A stretch of DNA of 64,000 nt from Antedon mediterranea (taxonomy: Eukaryota; Echinodermata; Crinoidea; Comatulida; Antedonidae), in contig NC_092671.1 of NCBI RefSeq assembly GCF_964355755.1, forward strand, positions 13,620,501 through 13,684,500, read 5' to 3'. The notes under the pieces are model-generated. The model was not told where the DNA came from and made no database searches. It saw nothing but the letters and a program-made list of their open reading frames with translations. Positions 39,171 to 50,400 of this stretch are shown piece by piece. Within the stretch, counting starts at the first letter, position 1, and each line of letters begins with the position of its first letter. The position numbers and the translations under genes were made by a program.

Positions 39171-41038
39171 TTTTTTTTTCTCTTTTGTGGTTAACCACCA
39201 CCTTTATTCATTCTTTCATACAAATTTCGTTCACATTTCATTTTCATACATTAAATTTCTGTTTTCTACTTTTTTCGTTATTTTCTGATTTTTACTCTTT
39301 TAACCTTTATACATATAGTGGTTTGATTATATGCATACAAAAACTGTACATCTTAAAATACAAAAATGGATGCCACTTATAAGTTACAACATGCCTAGTG
39401 TATTCATATCTTTTAAAATATATTTAAACTGAATCCAGGGATTCTGGCATACAGGTTTTTTAAGTTCAGTTTTAATTTTAATTATGTATATGACGTACAC
39501 AGCTATTGAATACAATTGGTTTTTTAATTGACATTTACTTCCTAACAGGAGTTCTTTGAACGAGCTACTGCTGTTATTTAGCTTTTTAAATATATTGTCA
39601 ATTTTTTCCCATAGTATTTGATTACGTCTACAGTAATAAAACATATGTTTTTCGTCTTCAATGACTCCACAATTGTTACATATGTTATTATTTTTCAGTT
39701 TCCAGTTATACAGTTTTAGATTTGTAGGTACAACTCTATTTAGTAATTTGTAATTCAATTGGGCAAATTTCTTAATTTTTTCGTTTTTCACTTTTCTTTT
39801 CCAGACATCACACCACTTGATATCTTCATTAAATATGTTATTCCATTTAAGTATGCTTTTCGGGGGAATAAAAACATTATTAACAAAGTTAGAATAAACA
39901 TCTTTTGTTGTCATCTTAATTATATTGTTGATATTGTATTCCAGATTCACATTCATATATTGGTTCATATTTGGCATATTATGTTTAATTATACTTAACC
40001 ACTCTTTTGGAATAGCTCTGGTTAGAGAAACATATTCAGCTATCCAGTTTTTCTTAATACGTAATTGTTTAATTATTTCTATAGGTTTCATTAGACGATT
40101 GAAAATAATTATATCTCCAATTTGATTAAAACCTGCATCTATCCAGTTCTTAAAGAATAGTGGTTTGTTTCTATATTTAATATCATTGTTACCCCATAAG
40201 TTTTGCTTTATCACTTCTTCATACTCGTTAATTGTACCTTCATTATTCATATTATTAAATTCAACACAACACTTTAGAACATTATAATAAAAAGATGGTA
40301 TAGTATCTAAGCCCATGTTATTTTGAAAATTGATATTTGACATACTTAAAATTAGTTGTTCGGTTCCAAATTTATTAAAATAGTATAGTGGTAAGATTTT
40401 CCATCTTACGTGTTTTCTACACAGTAATTTTCTTGCCCATATCATTTTCAGAGAGTTTATGTGTAATGCGAAATCAGGCATACCTATGCCCCCTTTAATC
40501 ATCCTACCGATTAAAGTTTTTCTTTTTATTTTTTCTGTTTTTCCATTCCATAAAAAGTTATATATCAATTTATTTATTTTAAAAATAACATCATCTGGTA
40601 CATCAATTATACATGCATTGTATGTTAGTTTAGACAAAGCTAAACTTTTTAAAATGGTAACTTTGCCAAAACAGGTTAGGTTTCTTCCTTTCCATCTATT
40701 GAGTAGCATTTCTAAGTTTGCCACCTTACTATCCCAATTTAATTCACTGCATTTGTTCTCATTATATCCCACATAAATACCCAAAATCTTAATTGGTTCA
40801 TTAACCCAATTTAGACTGCATGGTTTTTGAATTTTGTTTACATTTTTGCCAATCCATATAGCGTTGGTTTTTTTTTTATTTAAAGTCATACCAGACACTT
40901 TACCAAACTTATTAACAATGTTTAAACCAATCTCTATACTTTTTTCATTTCCCACAAAGAGTACAGTGTCATCTGCCAGCTGCGCAATGCGAACTTCCTC
41001 ACCATTATCATTGTTAGGTAAAGATATTCCTTTATAGC
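39171..41038 (-). mobile_element. 5'-truncated LINE (L1/Tx1-like) inserted in the satellite
   Basis: The minus-strand open frame runs from the left part of the element (stop at 39384) into satellite sequence at its N-terminus; about 550 residues belong to the element. It starts inside the reverse-transcriptase palm (QLADDTVLFVG), followed by SGMTLNKKKTNAIWIG and ILGIYVGYN. It ends with a zinc-knuckle CNNCGVIEDEKHMFYYC. A T-run at 39171-39179 is the poly(A) tail on the minus strand. The 14-bp target ATAGGAGCGCAATT is duplicated (39157-39170, 41039-41052). The frame is intact, so the insertion is probably young, but it lacks endonuclease and most of the RT. Confidence 0.88.
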
Positions 41039-41428
41039 ATAGGAGCGCAATTAATGAATTACTTATTGACACATACATCAAACATAAAAGGAATGGCTGG
41101 ACAATCATTATAGGAGCGCAATTATTGCACATTCTAAAAATAATTTATATTTTAGTGTTTAATGCATTTTTTCAAATTGATGGAACATTGGCCCTTAATG
41201 GAACCAATCCTTACATTATGGGTTATATAACGCCTAGTTTAGATAAAAGTGTCTATTCAAACATTTGGCAAATAATTGTTACATTTTCTTGATTTAGTAA
41301 CTTGGCTATCTTTCAGCTCTTTGTAAACCCAGCGACCATTCAGATATCGAGGGACTCGAGTCAAATAGAAAATGGATAGCATTGCATTTGTCTTTGAATT
41401 CAAGTCTGTCAAATGTATCTTATATTTG

Positions 41429-41825
41429 TTATTATTTTGTACTCAAATAAAAAAATGAAATACTGTACTACATTTAAAAAAAAATTGTTTATTCAACTGT
41501 GTATCATATTATACATCTGTGTATCATTAGTATTATGTGTGGGTGGTACATAGTAAACACACAATCTATTACATAAGAATACATTCTCTGGGTAAATAAA
41601 AGAAGTGGCTCCTTTAATCAACAAATTTGTTATTATTTTGTATTCACATAACAAAATGAAATACTGTACTACATTAAAAAAAAATTGTTAATTCATCTGT
41701 GTATTATACATCTGTGTATCATATAGTATTATATGTGGGTACATAGTAAACACTCAATCTATTTCATAAGTATACATTTTCTGGGTACATAAAATAAGTA
41801 GGCCCCTTAATCAACAAATATCAAA
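41429..41825. repeat. ~200-bp direct tandem duplication
   Basis: Copies at about 41429-41626 and 41628-41825 share AAATGAAATACTGTACTACAT, TACATCTGTGTATCAT, TACATAGTAAACAC and TTAATCAACAAAT in the same order, with small indels. Non-coding, between the satellite and the adhesion GPCR 3' end. Confidence 0.8.
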
Positions 41826-42380
41826 ATAAACAACCTCAATCACCAACGAAATCCTGTATACTTTCTGCTGAAATAAGTTATGTCTCCATGCCTAAACTAA
41901 TAATATTTCATAATTATATTCAATCAAAACTGTAAAAGTCAACATTATTTATAAAATGAATTAAAAAAAACAATTAAGGGCCTAAAACAATAAATGAACT
42001 TATGTCTAATGGTTCCTTTGATTCTGATCATATATATTGTTGATTCAACACACTAACATTTGGTGTGGCCATTGTTTGATGCTCATATGGTTTAAAATCT
42101 ACACTGATCAGACAGAAAATGTTAAAGTCAATATGCACATGGGATCTATCAATTGGTACTGTGGTACCATACATTGAATATAAGCTAACCTAATATAAGC
42201 AATTCAAGAGGGCATTTTGTTTTGTTTTTCTCAGGGAGTGAGGGCGCAGGAAGTGAGCAAGAAATACCAATTGTACAGTACAGACCACTGATGGATAAAA
42301 CTCACTCACCACATTCATTAGATTAGTTCTAAATGAGTGAGAAATTTCATTATTTCTCAATATACTCACCTGACACTAGT

Positions 42381-45300
42381 CTAAGCATGTCTGGCTTGGC
42401 TACTTGACGGGATACTGCCAAGTTCTAGGCTACCCTGAGAAGTGGAAGGAATCTCACTTGTCCCAGTAGTTATGTTTATAAAAATACCTTTCCAGTAATT
42501 TCTAACTTCTTTATTTCTAACACAATACATCACAAAAATGAGAAAGCCCTGAAGGGTGTTAAAGATACAGAATAATAAGTTGTTGATTCTGGAAGCCTCT
42601 CCAATCGCAAAGAACCCAAAAAGCCATGTTAAGCCCATTACCAAGGTGATACTAATTGCATTTTGCAGCATCCGGATTCCATCATTTTTCTTTTGCCTTT
42701 GAAACTTTCCATGTTGGAACAAGCTATGCATCACCAGAATAAACACCATTGCGTTGAACAGCAGTGCAATAGCCACAGGAACAGCAACACTTACATACAT
42801 TCGACTCAAGGCCAAAAAACAACTGGGAAGAGAGATAATCCATTTATATACTTTGAGCAAAAATAAGTTCAATACAAACAAATCAATTCCAACACTTGAT
42901 TTAGCAAAATTAGTTATTTATAAACATGTTTGCCGCAATATGATTCATTTTGTCATAATTTACATTTTTTTACTTTTGATCAACATTTCGGAACCATTTT
43001 TTAAATTTGACTAATAATAAATTATATAATATTACTGTATTTTTGTAAAATTATGGTGCATTACTTACTGGTTATTTTCATCTACATATTCATCAACATC
43101 CACAAAGATTGTGGCCAAAACAATAACAGCTGGTGTACCTGTAAGAGACCATTTTTATTTCAAGACTCAAAACACACTACTGTGACTATTTCTTACTGTA
43201 TGTTTTGTGAATGATATAGCAAGTTTATTTACCTGATTGAAAGTAAATATTTAAACTCACCCCATCCAAAAAGAATGGATTTAAAAAGAAAATTGGAAAC
43301 ATGGGAATTCAACACTTTCACAAACAGGTAATACATCATTACAGCTTGTACGGTCATCCAGAAAATTGAAGAAAGCAGAAAGTAATGCAATATCGCCCCC
43401 ACAGCAGTACACCCATATTCATTGCGCTTGTTTTGGTCAATTCCTGCAAGGAACACGATGTACAGACACAGCAATGAGGCACATAAATTACACAGGATTT
43501 TCTTTGGTTCAGGTTTTCTTAAATTTCTAAAATGAATGGTACAAAAATCATATTTAGAAAAAAAAATGTAAACATTATAAATCCAACAATATAGGCATAT
43601 TAATAAGTTTATTAATAAAAATGATAAATCAATAAAAATAATATAGAGCTGCTGGTAATTATTTTGATGATTACTATGACAAGTAGACATGGGTCTAGCT
43701 TAATACATAAATATTTATTTTTCAAAGGATATCTCATATACTTACCTATTAGTTGCGAAAGTTAACAATGTGAGACTAAGCCCTGTGATTGATAGAGCTA
43801 AACCTATTTTGGTAATTATTTCAAGAACTGGATCATCATCTTGAGGGTAAAAATCCTATAAAGACAGTAAATTGGCTTTCTTAAGATAACTTTAAAACAT
43901 AACAAACACGGTTCTATGTTCTGTTATTTATAAAATGTTATTTATAAGAATAGAAAATAGAATAGAAAGCTATAAACATTTTATATATACATTAATTAAA
44001 TTATTGTACCATAAGAACAGCAAAATTAGTGAGATGATCGCAATTACAGTACTGTCTATCTCTACCATCAGGGGATCCACTAATTAGAACACATCCCTCA
44101 CTTGACCACCCTCCAATACCATTCTCCAATGCAAAATCCCAAAACACACATTCAGTGTTATCGTTTTCCTCAGTTATCTACAAAAGGAGAATGCAAACAT
44201 TATATTTACAGTGTTATCCTGAAGCAGGGATGCAGAGATTTGCCAGACTAAAATTGGTAATAACAAGGCCATATAGATGGCTGCAGTCGCGTGCTCATTG
44301 GTGTTTACCGACCGACCGACCAACCTACCAACTGACCGAAATTACTGAACATGTTTAAAAATGTTGAAATGTTTAAAAACATTATATTTTTTTAATTTAC
44401 ACGTGCGTAGCCTGTCACTTTTGACGTGCTCGTATAACGTAATTTCGAGTTGAAAAGTAAGTCAAGACTAGATTTGAACTCGTCACTAAGGACGAGTTAG
44501 GTTATCCGCATCGCAAACGCCACGTGCACGTCATACGTTAGAATATTGCGCGCAGAAAAACGATTAAGCCATTGAAAAAAATGTTAGTGCGCTCTCTATT
44601 TTGTGTTACGTCTAAGTATATACAGTATACACTATACTGTATACGTACTACATACAGTGCAGAATAGGTGAAAATAAGTGACCAAAGTTATTGACGCTTT
44701 TTCACATGATGACGTCATAAACATTTTAAAAATGGTAAATCATGCGAAAGATATTTGATTGACCTAGACAATAAAAAAAAATGGGGGAAAATGGAAAACG
44801 GATAAGTGGAGATGCGCTCTATTAAATGTGGTGCGCTATGACGAAAGAGACAAAAATCCTATATTTTATATTCGAGTAGCCATACGATGACGTCACAATG
44901 TCCGGTTAGCCATATTAATGCATGATTCGGTAAATACAACTCATCAACTTCCAGAATATGTAATTAAAAAAAAGTTCACCACGTAGTTTAGAATTTATGA
45001 CTGTTTAAAAAAAGGCATAATTTTGACGAATTTTTGAACTTTTTCATCAAAAACGCGCGCAAATTGTCAAATTCTACGTGGTTATATGACGTGATATTAA
45101 GTCAAAATTGTTTAAAAATTGGTAAAATTACTAGAAAAGGCTGGAAAAACAAAAATAACGCAAAAAAATATGTTTTTTGTGCTACGTGCTCAAAATGACA
45201 TGAAAGGCGTAGAAAGTTGATTAGAAATTAATTTTTCGCATCTTGAAATTTTAAACGCGCGTGCGCGCGTAACTTTCTATAAAACATGCCATTTTTAATC

Positions 45301-47383
45301 CATATAAAATTTGCGCTTGATATGACTTAAATTTTCACCAAGTGTCAATACAAAATGACTTCTAGTTTTTAATCTATGATCAATCATTGAAATTCATAAA
45401 ATCGCGCGTAACTTACGCTGCGCGACTCAACATTCATAAAAAAAAGTTTCTTGCACATCTACAGTTCAATCTTATGACAAAGTTATACAATCTTATGTTG
45501 GCCAGAATTAGAGATACGCTGCGAACAAAATTCCGGGAAAGAAAGAAGAATAAAGAAAAAAAAAAAGAAAAAAAAAAAGATCGTGACAATAACAAGGGGT
45601 TATCCGCCAAGTGCGGATAACCAAAAACAGAAATCGGGCAAAAGGAGTGCGCAATAACATTTAACACGCAGTGCGCGCGCAAAAATCTGCGCACTCATGG
45701 CAATTTTGTAAACGCTTAAAATTGCCTGAAACGTACTCTTATTTCATCGAAAATAAATTTTGAAAATTGTAAGCGCTCGTACGCATGCGTCAGATGCGCT
45801 ACGCACGTAATTGTATTGCTATATGATGATTTATGCCCTGAAATTTATGAGTACCAAATTTTATTTAATTGGTTGTGAAGATATGATTACAAACATGATT
45901 TCGTTAAATCCTGCGTAGACCGCGTAATTTTTTATTGCGCACCGTGAAAACATAACCACATTGATTCCTGGCCATAAGGAATATACTGTGAAAAATTGAC
46001 TTAGCTAATTAAACTGATATCAAGATAAGGTCAGAAAGCGATAAAACACATAGTGATACCAGACCGACAGACAGACCGACCGACCGACCGACCGACATAG
46101 TGAACTATAGAGTCGCGTCCACGCGACTAAAAATGGTGCAAGAAAATTGTGTAAGAAAATTATAGGCCCTACATAAAATAAACACTCATCTAGTAGTGAT
46201 AAGTTAAGCCATTAAAAACATAGACCAAGAGCAATCAAAGATTTTATTTTGTCAATTGGATAGAAAAGGACAATATTATTTAAATTTTTTTGTATTTAGT
46301 AGATTTTACATCTTATATAGTACATCAGTAATTCGGTACTTCACTTAATTTTTCAAACTCGATTTCTATATCGGGAGAACATTGTTTATAAAATTCCATT
46401 AAAATATACAGTATACTCTAATTATTGATCTTAATAGGTCTATGATTTTAGATGTGTTTAAATTGTATGAGTTGCATGTGCTTAAATTTATTTCCGATTT
46501 ATTTTATTCTAGATTACCTCATCATATTATACTATACTTTAACTATGTAAACCATCCATTTAACACCCGATTTAATGACCCGTTTAATCTCTCGATCCCC
46601 TTTTGCCGTACGACTCTATCTCAAACCAATATAACATACCAAGGTCCTAAACTCTGGAATAAACTCCCAGTAAATATTAAGTCAATTTCATTTAGAACAC
46701 AATTTGCCATCAAAGTCAAAGAACATTTAATAACCTTATATGATGCTTAGTTTTTTTTTCTAGTTTTTTCTATTTAAAAAACAAACAAAAAATGTGTATA
46801 ATACTCTTCTATTACTTATTTCATATTCATATTGATAATGCCAGTGAGTTATTAATTTTCATTTATGTAATTAATTTTCTTCAGATTTTTCTTTTTCAGA
46901 AATGATATACGTTCTAGTTTAAGTTTTGTTTATTTTAAAAGGCCAAAACTCGATAAGCGAAAGCTTTTTTTTTTGGTCTTTTGTCTTTAGTTTGATTTTA
47001 TGTATGTGAAAAAGAACAAGAAAGAAAGACAATAAAGATTATTATATACTATATGACAATTAACACCTTGGTTAGGGGTTACTTTCTCTTGAGCAAGGAG
47101 AAAAGAAGGTAATATTTGAACTTTGAAATATTTAAGTTTCATGAGTTTTCATGAGCTATGTAAAATAACATTGAATGATTTTTAACAAAAAACAACACCC
47201 AAACCCACCTGTGTATGCCTAAACTTTAAAAGTCAGAAATGGATTCCTAATTTAATCAGTTTAAATAAGAAAGATTTAGATCTTCACCAGTCCCTTTTTT
47301 AGTCCGACTCATTAATGATGAATATTGAATAGGCTGGCACTATTTTAACTTACAGGTGGACCAATTTTAATGTGGTAAATTAT

Positions 47384-47427
<44 letters not shown>

Positions 47428-50400
47428 AGTTTTACCTTTTATACATAATGTATTTATATATTTTTATCAAATTTTGTAAAATACTACTTTTCAGCCTTTT
47501 GGCTGCCGTTGTATTTTGATGTCTTTTTATGAATAAATATACCTAAATGAAATGAAATAATACTTTAAGCATTATATTTTTTCTAGTAATAATACTAAAA
47601 TTTACCTCTGCTGGAATGAACGTGGTTGTGAGTGGCTCAGATAAAGAAATTGAATCTGGTTTGTCTGGTACTGAGAATGAAATAACTGGACCATTGGGTC
47701 TCCGCTTCGAACTGTCATATTGAGGTGATTGAAATAGCCTACTATTTCTGTATGCAATCACAACAACCCGAAAATTATCACTGCCTAAATTGAATAATAA
47801 CAGATACGTTGAGCCAAAAAATATCAAAATAAATTAATGAAACATACTGACCATGTAATTATGAAGATACAAACACTGACCATTTTTATTCATAATTTCT
47901 GATGTGATACTCGGTGGTAATTGAATAGAAACTTGGACATCATCAGGCACCATATTTCCTTGTAAAGTTGTGACATCTTCCAGACCGTTTAAACCATCTG
48001 TTGACCCATATGCTAATCCAGTGCTGCTTACATCATCAGTATTTAACATCTGTCCGAGCACTGCAACATTCACCATACTTTCTTTGTAAACACCATCTTG
48101 TAGTCCAACTTGCCCAATCTGTTCTTCTAGTGACACAAGAATGTTTGTTGGTGCTTGCGACATCATTTGACTTTCCATCACAATATCTTCATCTATTTTA
48201 AACATGTTATTTACTGAACCAACCATTGATGATGCCACCTAATATTGATTTTTAACAAAGAAATGTATTTAGTTTTCTAGCCTTATGTCACTTTTCCATT
48301 ACTGAACTGCAGTACAACGACATAATGAGGATTTTAAATTGTACTACGGAAGCATATGTTCTATAAGATTCTTTATCACAAATTTGTGTATTGACAAAAG
48401 CTTTAATGTTACTTCAAAGTTGTAGTAGGAAAACAGGGAAGACAAGATACGTTTTCTTCATTATTTTTTAATTGGTTGTTAACTAATTTTATAACTACAA
48501 AAAACTAACCAATGTAGAGTTAGAATTAACAGACACAATATCCTGCAGAATAACAGCTGTACTTTCTAGTGCACTGCTGGTGATTTCATCAGTTCTCAAT
48601 GTTATGTTGTAGACTGCGACACTTACTTCCTCAACATTATTTTCTGTTACATTAATCTAGATAAAAATTTCTTTTAATCATCAATTCAATTAAGGTGTTA
48701 AACAATTTTAAAATAACACTGCTAGAGAATGTAAACACTATGAACTTACAGCTATTATTCTTGCAAGTATATCTTCTGCAGTTGCAATTCCACTGCAATT
48801 TGATATTTCAGGTATAGAATACCACATAGCTGTACTTAACCAATCACCAATACAAGTCCAATAAGCCGCTGGCTCACCATCTAAAACAAGAAGTTTACAT
48901 TGGAACAACCAGGACCTAAAACTGTGATGTACACAGGGTGTGCATAGCTCAATAGACAATTCAAAATAAGGCATAAATATTTCTTACTTTAAGACAAATA
49001 TTGCTTAACACATTGCCTAAACAATGTTAAATGTGAAGAGTATTGCTACAGTATTTGCATCAAAATGCAAAAACAAACACTGTAAAAGAAATAAAACTAA
49101 GGGATAATATTTTCTTACAATCTTTTTTTGTTACATCACACTTTTCTTCTGACCCAGTAGTGTGCCCAACTAATGTATCAGGAAATGTATAACCATTATA
49201 TACAACTTCAAAGCACATTTCTGTGAAGACAAGTCATCATTCTTACTTTTTAACATGCTAAATGTGTAGATATTGGAATTGTTAAACATTTTAGTTTAAA
49301 TTAGATATAGTCACTTTGTGATGAAATTCTCAAATGGTCAGTAGATAATACAATAACAACTGCTATAGAAACTAGAATTTAATTCGTCACTTTGACGAAT
49401 TATAGGTGATCATTTTTATCATTTGAAGGAAATTAAAATTTAAAAAAAAAACCACAAAGATAGCAATTTCTGAAGAAAATTATCTCAGCAACAACATATT
49501 AACGTGTAGAAGAAATTTAAATACGTGAAATATTAATGCGCGCTCTTAATGAATTATGACGCAAAAGATGAAAATACGACTTTTTTTATTTAACTGGCCA
49601 TATGATGACGTCACCACATCCGATTTGCAAAATATTTACATGATTTCGTATCTAAAATCCAATAGCTTCCAGAAAACGTTTTAATCGTGATTATCACATT
49701 TTATTCTTACGAGCTATAACAGATTAAAATTTACTGTAAAGATGAAATTAATGCCATTTGTAATTTAAATTTTTAGGCATGATGACGTCAAAAGAATTAA
49801 AATATTTTTAACTCATGCGAAAGATAGTTGATTGACCTAGACAATATCTAAATCGGGGTGAAAATGGAAAATGGATAAGTGAAGATGCGCTCTATTAAAT
49901 GTGATGACCTATTACGAAAGATACAAAAATCCTAAATTTTATATTCGCGTGGCCATACGATGACATCACAATGTCCGGTTAGCCATATTAATACATTATT
50001 CGATATCTACAAATCATCAACTTCCAGAATATGTAATAAAAACAACTTTCACCGTTTAGTTTAGAAACTACGACTGTTTAAAACAAGGCCAACAGCCATT
50101 AAGTCGCGTGCTACAATGCATAGTGATACCGGACCGACAGACAGACCGACAGACCGACAGACAGACCGACAGACAGACCGACAGACCGACAGACAGACAG
50201 ACCGACCGACCGACATAGTGAACTATACTGACCGAAATTACTGAACATGTTTAAAAATCTTGAAATGTTTAAAAACATTTATATTTTTTTAATTTACACG
50301 TGCGTAGCCTGTCACTTTTGACGTGCTCGTATAACGTAATTTCGAGTTGAAAAGTAAGTCAAGAAAACAGAAATCGGGCAAAAAGAGTGCGCAATAACAT

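Larger units (their letters stand above)
34970..41124. repeat. 71-bp satellite array, interrupted twice
   Basis: Head-to-tail copies of a 71-bp unit (ATGAATTACTTATTGACACA..GGAATGGCTGGACAATCATT..GGAGCGCAATTG). There are about 35 copies at 34970-37430, 9 at 38500-39170 and just over 1 at 41039-41124, roughly 45 in all. Copies differ mainly at ATCAAACAT / ACCAAACAT / ATAAAAAAT and at AATTGATG / AATTAATG. The interruptions are a TIR element (37431-38499) and a truncated LINE (39171-41038). Open frames across the array are chance. Confidence 0.97.

Noticed and set aside
34863-41132. Open frames reading through the 71-bp satellite and into the LINE N-terminus
   Set aside because: The frames follow the repeat unit; the first ~25 residues of the long minus-strand frame at 39384-41132 come from satellite DNA and are not part of the LINE protein.
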